Counted from the first letter of the stretch, positions 47,041 to 57,549 are shown. The stretch is 64,000 nucleotides of DNA from Desmonostoc muscorum LEGE 12446 (GCF_015207005.2 NZ_JADEXS020000001.1:2852001-2916000); one strand, 5' to 3'. A program made the numbers and translations. The notes: generated by a model from the letters alone, not told the origin.

Positions 47041-47104
47041 TTAGCTTACCCATTTCACCAGTACTTTAGCTCAAGAGTGGTGAATGATGCCTGTGGGGTT
47101 TTCA

Positions 47105-48544
47105 CTACTCTGGTGTGGCTTCTGCGGAAGGTTCGCTGTTTTCTTCTTCTGTCTCAGGTACATCACGATCAGCATCTGATTCTGTTGCTTCAGCTTCCTC
47201 TGCTAGATTCAAGGAGCCTTCGGGTACAAGTTCAACTGAGGAGTGTTCTAAGAGCCAGTCAACGATTTTTTCGGTTAACAGTTCATTTTCGACCATTGAG
47301 CGCAGTCTTTCTTCATCAATATCTTGCTCATCTGGATATTCTTGTAAAAGTTCTGTGACTCTGGCTGCGATTTCGTCTGGTGTGACTTCGATAGATTCGC
47401 GTTTACCGACTTCGCGTATAGATAAAGAACGTTTAAGGCGTTCAATTGCTTCAGAGCGCGATCGCTCCCGTAATTGAGGAATAATATCTTGAGTAAACAA
47501 CTTCCTCACATCTAGTCCTTGCTGAGACAAGCGAATCGCTGTTTGAGTCAGCATTGCATCCACTTCTTTCTCAATTAACGTTGCTGGCAAGTCAACTTCT
47601 ACGTGCTTGAGCAGTTCCGTTAACAAGGCTTCTTGCTTGTTGGTTCTGGTTTTTTCCTGGGCTTCTTTTTGATATCGCTCTACCAGAGACGCGCGCAACT
47701 CCTCCAAAGTTTCAAAGTCGCTGACTTCTTGGGCAAAGTCGTCATTTAATTCTGGTAGCTCTTTTTCTTTGATTTCTTTGAGCGTCACGGTGAAAGTTGC
47801 TGCTTTTCCTGCTAAATCTTCATTAGCATATGGATCTGGGAACTGCGCCGCAATTTCTCTGGTTTCTCCAGGATTCATGCCCACCATACCAGAGACAAAA
47901 CCTGGAATAAATTTATCTTCCTGCAACTCCAACTGAAAATCAGTCGCTTCGGCTCCGGGAATCGCTTCTGGTTCGCCTGCTTCCTCTTCGCCCTCGACTT
48001 TTGAGAACACACCTTTAAAATCGACTACGCCAATATCACCGATTTGGGCTGCACGTCCTTCTACAGGAATCAATGTTGCCAGTTCTTCACGTTGCTTGTC
48101 CAGAGTGTTCTCTACTCGTTCTGGCTCGTACTTGATTTCCTCAGCTTGAGCTTGCAAATCAGTATACTGCACTAAATTTACTTCTGGTTCGACATCGACA
48201 GCCGCCGAAATCGTCAGGGGTTTTCCAGGTTCATAATTATTAATCAAATCCTCAAATGACGAGCGCAATTGCGGCTGGCCGATTGCCTGGATAGATTCTT
48301 GTTTAACTGCTTGCTCAATGCCATCTTGAATTAGTTCTTCCAAGGCTGCTGCCTTAATTCGAGTCGTACCCAGTCGTTGTAGCAATATTGGCCGAGGCAC
48401 CTTGCCTTTGCGAAACCCAGGAATATTGGCAGTACTCGCTAAGTTTTTAATGACTTGTTCGTAAGTTTGCTTGGTAATTTCCGGCGTAATTTCTATTTCC
48501 AAGCCAATTTGGCTGGCGGGAAGTTTTTCCTGGGTGACTTTCAT
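47105..48544 (-). CDS. tig: Trigger factor (ribosome-associated chaperone, PPIase)
   Basis: A 479-residue chaperone that binds nascent chains at the ribosome exit. The ribosome-binding domain has IPGFRKGKVPRPILLQRLG, the signature loop (about 41-60). The FKBP-type domain starts with GDIGVVDFKGVF and includes DFQLELQEDKFIPGFVSGMV and GMNPGETREIAAQFPDPYAN. The helical C-terminal domain runs from about 290 to 430. A long acidic tail rich in Glu, Asp and Ser follows, commonly seen in cyanobacterial trigger factors. The ATG follows GAGACGAAG. It is upstream of clpP-clpX and likely part of the same transcription unit. Confidence 0.97.
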   Translation of the reverse strand: MKVTQEKLPASQIGLEIEITPEITKQTYEQVIKNLASTANIPGFRKGKVPRPILLQRLGTTRIKAAALEELIQDGIEQAVKQESIQAIGQPQLRSSFEDLINNYEPGKPLTISAAVDVEPEVNLVQYTDLQAQAEEIKYEPERVENTLDKQREELATLIPVEGRAAQIGDIGVVDFKGVFSKVEGEEEAGEPEAIPGAEATDFQLELQEDKFIPGFVSGMVGMNPGETREIAAQFPDPYANEDLAGKAATFTVTLKEIKEKELPELNDDFAQEVSDFETLEELRASLVERYQKEAQEKTRTNKQEALLTELLKHVEVDLPATLIEKEVDAMLTQTAIRLSQQGLDVRKLFTQDIIPQLRERSRSEAIERLKRSLSIREVGKRESIEVTPDEIAARVTELLQEYPDEQDIDEERLRSMVENELLTEKIVDWLLEHSSVELVPEGSLNLAEEAEATESDADRDVPETEEENSEPSAEATPE

Positions 48545-49537
48545 GCTTCGTCTCTAGTTTTCTGGTATTTTAAACTCCGAGTACACACAAGACGCAAGTT
48601 CGCGTTTATGGCTTGATGTCTCTTAGGGGCAATGGGAGGTTGCCACAAGGCTTCATGATATCCAAAAATGGATAGTTGTCCTGGGGCAAAGTTCCAGTGT
48701 ACTGCCAATGTCCAGAGAGTTGACACTTTAGCTTCATAACAATTAGTCATTGGGCATAGGACACTTGTACTGAGCGTATCCCTACGGGGAAGCAAGCTAC
48801 GCGTAGCGTCTCCAAGAGTTGCCGTTGGCGCAGCCTCTCGTAGAGAAGTATTGGGCATTGGGCATTAGCAGTGCTGTTAGCGGTAGCGGCGCGTTTAGCC
48901 TGTGAGGAGGTAAGAGTTTTTCTCCCCACACTCCCTCATCCCCCTCATCTCTCCACTCCCCACTTCCACAAACAAACTGAGAATTCACGAATTAATTATT
49001 CAGTGGGCTGACGCCGTGATATCCTGGTTCTCAACCACTAGTAGTTAGTAGTCTAAAGTTATAGTTATAGTATTGAGTCTAGCTATTAACTTGTTGTAGC
49101 ACAGCGCATCTGTTGTCTAGCCCAATAGCTAAGTTTAATGTTGTACTAGCTTGATTACGTTTGAATATACAGTATATTTGTGATTTTGATAATTCATTTT
49201 GCAACTAAGACGTTTATTCCATATTCTACGTAGAAGACCTCTGAAAAGCTCAAGTGCAGATATGTCAATATGTTAAATTGCGGTTTGTTGTATAGTAATA
49301 TATAGTTTAAAATTAATGTCAAGATTGAACAGGTAATGATTCTAATGTGGAACATCACTTAAATTTATGAAATAGCCAAAAAAATAAATGTCTTAGATTG
49401 ATAAATATAGACTAAATTAGAAAAAAATCTAAATTTATTCAAAATGTATTTCCCAAGTGCGATCCCCATTTAAATATAAGTAAATTAACAATTGTTCCAA
49501 AAAATTACACACAAACCTCTTAAAGGAGGAAGCGAGT
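48545..49537. other. Long divergent spacer between tig and asd with one repeat cluster
   Basis: A 993-base gap. Around 48743-48870 lies a repeat with GGGAAGCAAGCTACGCGTAG, GCGTCTCCAAGAG and CAGCCTCTCGTAGAGAAG, then GGGCATTGGGCATT. Short open frames over it (48541-48988, minus strand) are translated repeat. From 49000 to 49520 it is AT-rich with no gene; promoters for both tig and asd should lie here but were not located. Confidence 0.5.
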
Positions 49538-50575
49538 TTGTCTAAATCCTATCGTGTAGCCATTTTGGGAGCAACTGGTGCCGTTGGTACAGAGTTGCTG
49601 GAATTATTAGAAAGCCGTACTTTTCCCGTTGCTGAGTTGAAATTATTGGCATCAGAACGGAGTGCAGGGCGATCGCTACGGTTTAATGGGGAAAATATAC
49701 CAGTAGAACCAGTAAGCGATCGCGCCTTTGAAAACGTTGATATAGTATTGGCTAGTGCAGGTGGTTCCACATCTAAAACTTGGGCAGCCATCGCCGTGGA
49801 AAAAGGCGCAGTGGTAATTGATAACTCCAGTGCCTTCCGGATGAACCCCGAAGTTCCCTTAGTAGTACCAGAGGTAAATCCCCAAGCCGCAGCCAATCAC
49901 CAAGGCATTATTGCTAATCCCAACTGCACAACGATTTTAATGACTGTGGCAGTATGGCCATTGCATAAAATTAAACCAGTGCAACGGATTGTAGCCTCAA
50001 CTTACCAATCTGCTAGTGGTGCTGGGGCAAGAGCAATGGCAGAAGTGAAAACCCAAACCAGCGCTATACTACAAGGACAGCCACCAGTTGCCGAAGTATT
50101 GCCTTACCCATTGGCATTTAATTTATTCCCCCACAACTCGCCATTAAACGATTTGGGTTATTGTGAGGAAGAAATGAAAATGGTTAACGAAACCCGAAAG
50201 ATTTTTGGCAGCCAGGAAATCAGAATTACTGCGACTTGTGTACGGGTTCCCGTACTCCGCGCTCACTCAGAAGCAATTAATTTAGAATTTGCAACTCCCT
50301 TTAGTGTAGAAGCAGCCAAAGAAATTTTAAATTCTGCTCCTGGAGTAAAATTGGTAGAAGACTGGGAAAATAATCACTTTCCGATGCCAATTGAAGCAAC
50401 AGGTCGGGATGAAGTTCTAGTGGGAAGAATTCGCCAGGATATTTCTCATCCTTGTGGTTTGGAGTTATGGTTATGTGGCGACCAAATCCGGAAAGGAGCA
50501 GCATTGAATGCAATACAAATTGCCGAATTATTGGTAGAGAAAAATCTACTCAAACCATTAGTTACGAGTCATTAG
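49538..50575 (+). CDS. asd: Aspartate-semialdehyde dehydrogenase
   Basis: A 345-residue NADPH-dependent enzyme that reduces aspartyl phosphate to aspartate semialdehyde, the branch point to lysine/diaminopimelate, threonine and methionine. The start is TTG at 49538, chosen because AGGAGGA lies at 49524-49530 and the protein then begins SKSYRVAILGATGAVGTELL, the NADP-binding loop. The catalytic Cys is in IIANPNCTTILM. YQSASGAGARAMAEVKTQ and the late His in RVPVLRAHSEAINLEF complete the active site. Full length. dapA follows 127 bases downstream with a repeat between, so they are probably co-transcribed. Confidence 0.97.
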   Translation: MSKSYRVAILGATGAVGTELLELLESRTFPVAELKLLASERSAGRSLRFNGENIPVEPVSDRAFENVDIVLASAGGSTSKTWAAIAVEKGAVVIDNSSAFRMNPEVPLVVPEVNPQAAANHQGIIANPNCTTILMTVAVWPLHKIKPVQRIVASTYQSASGAGARAMAEVKTQTSAILQGQPPVAEVLPYPLAFNLFPHNSPLNDLGYCEEEMKMVNETRKIFGSQEIRITATCVRVPVLRAHSEAINLEFATPFSVEAAKEILNSAPGVKLVEDWENNHFPMPIEATGRDEVLVGRIRQDISHPCGLELWLCGDQIRKGAALNAIQIAELLVEKNLLKPLVTSH

Positions 50576-50702
50576 TCATTGGTCATTAGTCATTAGCAAA
50601 GGACAACTGACAAAGGACACTTGAAATCAATTTGTAAATAGATTATTACAATAGAAAACCACCAAAATATAAAAACATGGGTAATTAGGAGTGACAAAGA
50701 GG

Positions 50703-51587
50703 GTGGGAGATTTTGGCAATGTTTTAACCGCTATGATTACGCCGTTTAAAGCAGATGGTAGTGTCAACTACCATCTAGCGGCAGAACTAGCAGCGCATCT
50801 AGCTAACAATGGTACAGATACTTTGGTGGTATGTGGCACAACAGGAGAATCCCCTACCCTGAATTGGGAGGAGGAGTACCAGTTGTTTGTCGAAGTATTG
50901 CAGTCCGTGGCAGGAAAAGCCAAGGTAATAGCAGGTTGTGGTTCAAATTCCACCAAAGAAGCGATCGCTGCTACCCAAAAAGCGGCTAAAATAGGAGTAC
51001 ACGGTTCCTTACAGGTTGTTCCTTATTACAACAAACCACCGCAAGCGGGATTAAAAGCACACTTTCAGGCCATAGCACAAGCCTGTCCCGACTTACCACT
51101 GTTGTTATACAACGTCCCCGGTCGTACCGGACAAAACCTCCAGCCAGAAACAGTTGCCCAGTTAGCTGAGGTGAGTAACATTGTCGGGATAAAAGAATCC
51201 ACTGGTAGCATAGATCAGGCAAGTGAAATTCGCCGCTTGACACCAAAAGAATTTCAGATCTACTCTGGTGATGATTACATGACTTTGCCCATGTTAGCGA
51301 TTGGGGCAAGGGGTGTAGTAAGTGTGGCATCTCATCTGGTAGGCAACCAACTACAGCAGATGATCCAGGCTTTTAGTGCGGGTAAAATTGAGGTAGCAAG
51401 CGACATTCATCTCCAACTCTTCCCGTTGTTTAAAGCTTTATTTCTCACTTCAAATCCCATTCCAATTAAAAAGGCACTGAAACTTCAAGGTTGGGAGGTT
51501 GGTTCAACTCGTCCGCCGCTATGCGAAGCGGACTCAGAAGTAAGTCAAAAGTTAGAGGCGGTTCTTAAAGAACTTAGTTTAATCTAG
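50703..51587 (+). CDS. dapA: 4-hydroxy-tetrahydrodipicolinate synthase
   Basis: About 294 residues from GTG 50703, which has AGGAG 10 bases upstream and gives the usual family start [20 protein letters not shown]. The GTG at 50691 overlaps that site and is less likely. It is a TIM-barrel Schiff-base aldolase that condenses pyruvate with aspartate semialdehyde, the first lysine-specific step. Thr-Thr of [10 protein letters not shown], Tyr of [13 protein letters not shown] and the Schiff-base Lys of [10 protein letters not shown] are all present. It sits directly after asd, which supplies its substrate, and before the RNase J gene. Confidence 0.96.
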   Translation: MGDFGNVLTAMITPFKADGSVNYHLAAELAAHLANNGTDTLVVCGTTGESPTLNWEEEYQLFVEVLQSVAGKAKVIAGCGSNSTKEAIAATQKAAKIGVHGSLQVVPYYNKPPQAGLKAHFQAIAQACPDLPLLLYNVPGRTGQNLQPETVAQLAEVSNIVGIKESTGSIDQASEIRRLTPKEFQIYSGDDYMTLPMLAIGARGVVSVASHLVGNQLQQMIQAFSAGKIEVASDIHLQLFPLFKALFLTSNPIPIKKALKLQGWEVGSTRPPLCEADSEVSQKLEAVLKELSLI

Positions 51588-51866
51588 CCACCAGCTGGTT
51601 GAGTGCTACTAATCTGGTGCTTGCCAAACATACATATAAACAATGACCATAATTGTTAACAGGTCGCTATTTAAAAACCTGTAATAGGACTAATAGATAT
51701 ACTATGAACCCTTTAGTCTACCGTCCTTTTTATTGAATAAACAATTGAAAATCTCAATTAAAAGAAGATCGCTTTGGGACTTATTCAAAAGACAACTGAG
51801 GTTGTTTGAAATACAAGTTCGTTAACTATCAACTAAATTAACAAAAAGTAACAATCAAAGGAGAAA

Positions 51867-53639
51867 ATGGCTAAAAACGAAGCTAACAATTCCGCCTTGA
51901 AAATTATTCCTTTGGGCGGTTTGCATGAAATTGGAAAAAATACCTGTGTTTTTGAATATGACGATGAAATTATTCTGTTAGATGCAGGATTGGCTTTTCC
52001 CACAGAGGCGATGCATGGAGTCAATATTGTTCTTCCAGATACGACCTATTTGCGGGAAAATCGCCACAAAATTAAAGGGATGATCGTTACCCACGGTCAT
52101 GAAGACCATATTGGTGGAATTGCTTTTCATCTCAAACAATTTGACATACCTGTGATTTATGGTCCAAGACTAGCAATGGCAATGCTAGAGGGTAAATTAG
52201 AAGAAGCAGGAGTACGCGATCGCACAGAATTAAAAAAAGTTCTACCACGTGATGTGGTGCGGATTGGCAAAAACTTTCTGGTGGAATATATCCGTAATAC
52301 CCATTCCATAGCTGATAGTTTTACTGTTGCCATTCATACGCCGCTTGGTGTAATTATCCACACAGGGGATTTTAAAATTGACCACACCCCAGTGGATGGT
52401 GAAAAGTTTGACCTGCAACGACTAGCAGAACATGGGGAAAAAGGCGTCCTGTGCTTATTAAGTGATTCCACTAACGCAGAAGTGCCAGGGTTTACACCTT
52501 CAGAACGTTCAGTTTATCCCAATCTGGAGAGAGTATTTAGTCAAGCCACTGGGCGATTGTTCGTTACTACCTTTGCTTCCAGTGTCCATCGCATCAACAT
52601 GATTTTGGATATCGCCAAGAAGCAAAACCGTGTAGTAACGGTGGTGGGGCGTTCCATGCTCAACTTGATTGCTCATGCCCGCAATCTAGGCTATATCAAG
52701 TGTGAGGATAATCTGCTGCAACCATTGCACGCAGTCCGCAACCTGCCAGATGAAAGCGTGTTAATTCTGACTACAGGTTCCCAAGGCGAAACAATGTCAG
52801 CAATGACCCGCATTGCCAATAAAGAACACCCCCACATAAAAATTCGCCAAGGCGATACAGTAGTATTCTCGGCTAACCCGATTCCCGGAAATACCATTGC
52901 TGTAGTCAATACCATCGATAAATTGATGATTCAAGGGGCAAAGGTAGTCTATGGTCGGGACAAAGGAATTCACGTCTCCGGTCACGGCTGTCAAGAAGAG
53001 CAAAAGCTGATGATTGCTTTAACTCGACCGAAGTTCTTTGTGCCATTCCACGGCGAACATCGAATGCTGGTGAAGCACGCCGAAACGGCTCAGAGTATGG
53101 GTATACCAGCAGAAAACATGATCATTATTCAAAATGGTGATGTTGTAGAACTAACTGAAAACTCCATCCGGGTTGCTGGTAAGGTCTCATCTGGTATTGA
53201 ATTGGTAGATACCACAAGTTCTGGTATGGTGAGTGCCAAAGTCCTGCAAGAACGGCAACGCATGGCAGAAGAAGGTATTGTCACTATTGCCGCCGCCATT
53301 GATTGGAATGGGAAACTGTTGGCAAAACCAGAAATTCACCTCCGGGGTGTTGTTACAAGTTTAGAGCGATCGCTCCTGCAAAAATGGGTACAACAGCGGA
53401 TTGAAGAAATTCTCACTGTGCGCTGGTCAGAATTTTCTGCTGGGGGAGGTGAAGCAGCAGATATAGATTGGGGTGGATTGCAAGGAACTTTGGAGCGAGA
53501 ATTGCAACGTTCCATTCGTCGAGAGCTGCAATGTCAACCATCTGTGACTTTGTTGATGCAAATTCCTGATGAACCACCAGTGAAAGTTGCCGATGGGAGA
53601 AGACGGCGGACACGGACTGCTGCTCAGGTGGCATCTTAA
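51867..53639 (+). CDS. rnj: Ribonuclease J
   Basis: A 590-residue metallo-beta-lactamase/beta-CASP nuclease with endo- and 5'-exonuclease activity in mRNA decay and processing. The zinc motif THGHEDHIGG (HxHxDH) lies at about 74-83. HTPLGVIIHTGDFKIDHTPV supplies further metal ligands. The beta-CASP part has LLSDSTNAEVPG, RLFVTTFASSVHRINMIL and PFHGEHRMLVKHAE. The C-terminal domain ends in a basic tail (GRRRRTRTAAQ). GGAGAA precedes the ATG. The order asd-dapA-RNase J is common in cyanobacteria. A 279-base gap after dapA suggests a separate or internal promoter. Confidence 0.96.
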   Translation: MAKNEANNSALKIIPLGGLHEIGKNTCVFEYDDEIILLDAGLAFPTEAMHGVNIVLPDTTYLRENRHKIKGMIVTHGHEDHIGGIAFHLKQFDIPVIYGPRLAMAMLEGKLEEAGVRDRTELKKVLPRDVVRIGKNFLVEYIRNTHSIADSFTVAIHTPLGVIIHTGDFKIDHTPVDGEKFDLQRLAEHGEKGVLCLLSDSTNAEVPGFTPSERSVYPNLERVFSQATGRLFVTTFASSVHRINMILDIAKKQNRVVTVVGRSMLNLIAHARNLGYIKCEDNLLQPLHAVRNLPDESVLILTTGSQGETMSAMTRIANKEHPHIKIRQGDTVVFSANPIPGNTIAVVNTIDKLMIQGAKVVYGRDKGIHVSGHGCQEEQKLMIALTRPKFFVPFHGEHRMLVKHAETAQSMGIPAENMIIIQNGDVVELTENSIRVAGKVSSGIELVDTTSSGMVSAKVLQERQRMAEEGIVTIAAAIDWNGKLLAKPEIHLRGVVTSLERSLLQKWVQQRIEEILTVRWSEFSAGGGEAADIDWGGLQGTLERELQRSIRRELQCQPSVTLLMQIPDEPPVKVADGRRRRTRTAAQVAS

Positions 53640-54466
53640 TAATAAGCTCACGCAGAGGCGCAGAGGCGCAGAGACGCAAAGTTTTTCTCAGCGTCTTTGC
53701 GCTTTTGTGTGAGATTGAGAGAAGGCATTGAACAGTATCAAGGCGATCGCTAGTAAATAAGGAATCGGATTTAAACCCAAAGTTTAAGTCTGACTCAACG
53801 TTAAGGGTGTAAAAATTAGCGCTATGGTGTCATTGAAAAAAAAGGCCGTGCCATGCTTCCTGTAAATTTAGAACATCTAAAGCAATAGTCGCGCGGTTCA
53901 TGCGTAAACCCGGAATATAGCCTAGTGATAATCCCAGGTAAGTTAAGTTAGCCCTAACACGCTATAGGTTGCAAATTGTAGCAAAATCACTAATATTAGC
54001 CTGATTATCCTAGTTAGGCAGACTTTGTTGGGTTAAGGGAAATTTTTTTCTCTGTTTCTGCCGCATTCAGCCAGCAATTAACAGAATATAAATAAGCAAG
54101 AACGCACAAACACGGAGAGTAAAGGCTGCCCACCAGGGTGTTACCGTTATTTACACTTACAAAAAATACTTTCAAAAACCTTTTATTTTAAGTTTTGTAA
54201 ATGTTACACTAAAACCTACCCAACGGTGGATGTCTTCACTAAAATTTAAACTGTGTCAAGCTACGAACAAGATTACATTACTACACTACCGATCCCGCGA
54301 AAATTGCGGTTAACTTGACGTAGTAATAAATTAGGTTCTGACTTAAGTGGCTAATCAGGTATTAAATTGTATCGTAGTCAGGACACGAATCTTCCGGAAA
54401 GTTCGTTGCCACATTGTATAAATTCACCAGATAGGTGAACAGCCTCAATAACACAGAGGATTAACC
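53640..54466. other. Long gap after RNase J
   Basis: An 827-base spacer. It starts with the hairpin at 53647-53714; the remainder is AT-rich with only very short frames. It must contain the promoter and leader of the Mo_nitro_C gene. No RNA gene was recognised, but a small RNA could not be excluded by eye. Confidence 0.4.
53647..53714. terminator. Repeat-type hairpin after RNase J
   Basis: The left arm CTCACGCAGAGGCGCAGAGG (with GCGCAGAGACGCAAAG) pairs with CGTCTTTGCGCTTTTGTGTGAG-like sequence after a short T-rich loop. It lies 8 bases after the stop and can serve as a terminator. A fragment of the same repeat lies near 3829. Confidence 0.65.
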
Positions 54467-54844
54467 ATGAAGGTATTTGATAATACCACAAAAAAGATTT
54501 TTCTGGCAAGCTGGGTCTCAATCAATCAACCAGAGACTAGTGACGATCGAGGAACTCAGCTAGGCCGTTCTGTTTCCAAGTCCTACTGGAATATTCTCCA
54601 ACCTTTAAAGCAGCGGGTAGATTGCATTCAAGTCCGCGATCGCCAACTAGCTCACCGCTTGTGCCAACTGATTCCATCTCAGTGTCCCTTTGAACGAGAT
54701 GTCAAATTATTCGGGAAAACCCTGTTTCACATTCCGCCCATGTGTAAGCTCAATCCCTTATATGAAGAAGTGGTTGGTTTACGTTTCCGAGCGTTGTGCT
54801 ACCTAGCCGACGAATGTGGCGAAGATGTATCGCAGTACTGTTGA
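54467..54844 (+). CDS. Mo-dependent nitrogenase C-terminus family protein
   Basis: A 125-residue protein matching the Mo_nitro_C family (Mo-dependent nitrogenase C-terminus), small stand-alone proteins found in cyanobacteria. The diagnostic C-terminal half contains [40 protein letters not shown] and [20 protein letters not shown]. Six cysteines are present, four of them in this conserved part. The function is unknown, and the name does not prove a link to nitrogenase. AGAGGA precedes the ATG. It has no signal or membrane segment. No nif genes lie nearby. A repeat cluster follows the stop at once. Confidence 0.85.
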   Translation: MKVFDNTTKKIFLASWVSINQPETSDDRGTQLGRSVSKSYWNILQPLKQRVDCIQVRDRQLAHRLCQLIPSQCPFERDVKLFGKTLFHIPPMCKLNPLYEEVVGLRFRALCYLADECGEDVSQYC

Positions 54845-54987
54845 GTGGGGGATGAGGGAGATCGGGAGATGAGGGAGATGAGGGAGATGAGGGAGATGAG
54901 GGAAAATAATAAATCCTCAATCCCCAATCCCCAATCCCCAGTCCCCAGTCCCCAGTCCCCAGTCCCCAGTCCCCAATCCCCAATCCC
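54845..54987. repeat. GATGAGGGA and CCCCAGT tandem repeats
   Basis: Units of GATGAGGGA (five or so) are followed by CCCCAATCCCCAATCCCC and CCCCAGTCCCCAGT units, the inverse of the cluster at 46940-47040. They fill the whole gap between the Mo_nitro_C gene and the convergent caspase-like gene. Confidence 0.9.
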
Positions 54988-54990
54988 CAA

Positions 54991-56874
54991 CTATTTTTTT
55001 CGCCATTTTTGGATGGCATCCTGAGCATCTTCGTAAGAAGCTGTTTCCTCTGGCACTAAAGTAGCAGTTTCAATTGCCGTATTGAGTTCTCCTTCTGCGG
55101 CGCGACGCTTGGCCAGATCTAAAATTTTCTCACTCCATTTATCGATTGATTTTTGAGCGGTATCGAAGCCTGGTTCACCTGATGGTACTTTTTTAGCAAC
55201 TTCGATCGCACGGTTGTAAGTAGATGCCTGTCCGGACTTAATTAAGGCATTAGCTGCATCTAAAAGAGTTATGTTGCTGACATACTGCTTGCCTTCTAGC
55301 CGCCATAAATTAATTGCCGCTTGTGCTTTGGCATAAAGCGGCTCGTCTTTGGTGATTAATCGAGCGGCAGCAATAGCATTAGCATACTGTCTTTGCTTAG
55401 CACGACCCTCTGCTAAATCTAAAATCATCCGGCTCCAAATCTTAATATTTTCCTGAGCTTGCTCATAGAGTGGTTCACCAGGTTTTATTCTTCTAGCTGT
55501 AGCGATCGCTAAGCTCAAATCGCTAGCCTGAGTTTCTTGGAGCGACATTTTCGCCAGATCTAATACTGCTTGATTGCGCTTTTGCGACTCGGAATTCGAG
55601 GCTGTTTGAGCGCTAGATTGGTTTTTCGGTCTAACTGATGGAATGGTTTTATTTATCGAGGGGTCATTTGGTAAATTCTCCATCGCCTTGGGACTACTAG
55701 CAGCAGCATTGGGCGTTCTGCTTGATATTTCCTTAATTCTAAAAGTTTCTTGATTACGCAAAAAAACTACCGCGATTAAACCTGCTACTAGCAAGCTGCC
55801 TCCACTCCACAAGATAAACTGTTTCCACAAAGGGGTGTTTGGCTGATTCCCTGACCGTCGAGAGGCGTGGGCTTGGGGAGAATCAGGGATAAATCTTCCC
55901 CTCGTGTTTACTCCTATGGAAGTTTCTGGTGGTGGATTTGTGTCTGCTTGCGGCTGGGAAACTAAACCAGCAGACGACTTATGAATTTCTTTACCATTAG
56001 ACTTCTGCACTTTGGAGTTAATAGTTGTTTCTCCCCATCTGCCCGGATTTTTAGAGTAATCGTCGAGGGGAGGAGCTGCAAGGGCAATGGCAAAGGATTC
56101 TTCCGGATAAATCACCGCTTCTGCTTGAAAATCGGCTTCCCCCGCCAATTTTGGCAAGATTACTTGGGATCTTGATGGGATGATAACGGCAGGATTTTGG
56201 ATGGGACGCCAATGGTGCTGGCATAATTTGGGCACTAAAAGGCTCAGGTAACTTTCTAAATCTGCCAAATTGTTGCCATTACCAGAACGCAAAGCTTCTA
56301 ACAAAGCTGCTGTAAAGAATCCGTGACCTAGTTCGCTACTCTCGTGGGAAAACTGCTCTGGTTGACAAGAAAAAATTGTGGCAAGTTGTAATTCTTGAGC
56401 TAGTTCTATGGTTTCTTCGCCGACGGGAGCATCTGCTTGTGTGCCAAAAGCACGGTTAATATCAAGCAGCAGTAATACATTTATTTCAGTCAGTTGCAGA
56501 CTTTGCATTAGCGATCGCAATTCTATGCCCGTCTCAGGCACGAGTTCGGGGTTACCCTCCGCTGGCATTAAATAATCTTTGCCTTTGTAGTTGACCCCAT
56601 AGCCGCTAAAAAATAACCATAGATAGTCTTCGGGTTGCCAATATGTTGCTGCCAAATCCTCAAGCAGCAGCAAAATATTTTCTTTAGTTGGATAGGTGGA
56701 TCTATCTGCGATTGGTGGTGAAGTATCCGTCATTAGCAGGCAATGTTCGGGGACAAAACCTGCTTGTGTCACCAAGATATCCTTTAATGCCTCAGCATCT
56801 GCTTGGGCACAACTTAAAGGTTGAAATAACTGATATTGATTGATGCCAATAGCGATCGCCCAGTAATTTGCCAT
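54991..56874 (-). CDS. Caspase-like (C14/orthocaspase) protein with altered catalytic dyad
   Basis: A 627-residue protein. Residues about 1-230 form a caspase-fold domain: [70 protein letters not shown]. Where active members have His in SGHG and Cys in DxC, this protein has Tyr92 and Asn140, so peptidase activity is unlikely. A low-complexity linker (about 260-345) precedes a single membrane helix ([20 protein letters not shown], about 353-372). The C-terminal 190 residues hold four helical-hairpin repeats of type [20 protein letters not shown] and end with a KWRKK tail. The topology suggests a cytoplasmic caspase domain tethered to the membrane. It is probably a pseudoenzyme scaffold or regulator; partners are unknown. 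Confidence 0.9.
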   Translation of the reverse strand: MANYWAIAIGINQYQLFQPLSCAQADAEALKDILVTQAGFVPEHCLLMTDTSPPIADRSTYPTKENILLLLEDLAATYWQPEDYLWLFFSGYGVNYKGKDYLMPAEGNPELVPETGIELRSLMQSLQLTEINVLLLLDINRAFGTQADAPVGEETIELAQELQLATIFSCQPEQFSHESSELGHGFFTAALLEALRSGNGNNLADLESYLSLLVPKLCQHHWRPIQNPAVIIPSRSQVILPKLAGEADFQAEAVIYPEESFAIALAAPPLDDYSKNPGRWGETTINSKVQKSNGKEIHKSSAGLVSQPQADTNPPPETSIGVNTRGRFIPDSPQAHASRRSGNQPNTPLWKQFILWSGGSLLVAGLIAVVFLRNQETFRIKEISSRTPNAAASSPKAMENLPNDPSINKTIPSVRPKNQSSAQTASNSESQKRNQAVLDLAKMSLQETQASDLSLAIATARRIKPGEPLYEQAQENIKIWSRMILDLAEGRAKQRQYANAIAAARLITKDEPLYAKAQAAINLWRLEGKQYVSNITLLDAANALIKSGQASTYNRAIEVAKKVPSGEPGFDTAQKSIDKWSEKILDLAKRRAAEGELNTAIETATLVPEETASYEDAQDAIQKWRKK

Positions 56875-57075
56875 CCCGCTCTTTGTCGGTTATTGTTTGC
56901 TGGTCTGAAAATTGGGGCTGGCTTTGCCGAAAAAACAAAGCTAACCTGATGTTTTATAGTCTAGGTGATTCTCATCGAATCTTAGGATAAAATGTAATTT
57001 TTATTACGTTAATAGACCGGAAAATACTTTCACCTAATTTCAATTTACAGATCATCAGTAAGGAGCTACAAGGTC

Positions 57076-57522
57076 ATGAGCCAAATTTCTGCTCACATAC
57101 CATCATCGATCACTCCCTTTTCAGTTATTAGCCAAATTGCCAGAAGAATCCGGATAGTTCCTTTAGTAGTTTTGCTCATATCTACTGTTCCTACGTGGTT
57201 TTTGACAGAAGCGATCGCGCCTCAAGTTGTACGAGCTTACACCGCCAGAGTTGACCTGACAATCGATCGCCTGCCAGAAGAAAACTACGAAACCATTCTC
57301 CGACGAGCGGAAGCGGCCGCTAGAGCAGCTGCTCAGCGGAGCTTCGATCAAGATATTTTAGTGACAGATGTTTCAATTATTGTATCCGTACAAAATTATG
57401 GAGCGATCGCACCAGTTCTGACATTAGAAGTCGGTCGTCCAGAATGGCGCAACCGCCCCGATGCTCAAAATTGGGCAACTTACTTCAAAACTGCGCGATC
57501 GCTACTGTTCTTTGAAAAATAG
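57076..57522 (+). CDS. Small membrane-anchored protein of unknown function
   Basis: A 148-residue protein with AAGGAG about 10 bases before the ATG. A hydrophobic segment (IVPLVVLLISTVPTWFLTEA, about 27-46) serves as anchor or late signal peptide. Then comes a compact domain: YTARVDLTIDRLPEENYETI, an Ala/Arg-rich helix LRRAEAAARAAAQRSF, ILVTDVSIIVSVQNYGAIAP and VLTLEVGRPEWRNR. The alternation suggests an alpha/beta fold outside the membrane. I do not recognise a characterised family. It is divergent from the caspase-like gene, sharing a 200-base promoter region. Confidence 0.75.
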   Translation: MSQISAHIPSSITPFSVISQIARRIRIVPLVVLLISTVPTWFLTEAIAPQVVRAYTARVDLTIDRLPEENYETILRRAEAAARAAAQRSFDQDILVTDVSIIVSVQNYGAIAPVLTLEVGRPEWRNRPDAQNWATYFKTARSLLFFEK

Positions 57523-57549
57523 CGATAACTCCAATCTAGTTCTAACAGG

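Noticed and set aside
48541..48988. Minus-strand open frames upstream of tig
   Set aside because: They read through a dispersed repeat (GCAAGCTACGCGTAGCG type), have no family resemblance and overlap each other in different frames.
54845..54987. Possible tandem-repeat peptide genes (WGLGTGD repeats) on the minus strand
   Set aside because: The G-rich/C-rich repeat gives open frames in several phases and recurs between unrelated genes; no start site is supported.
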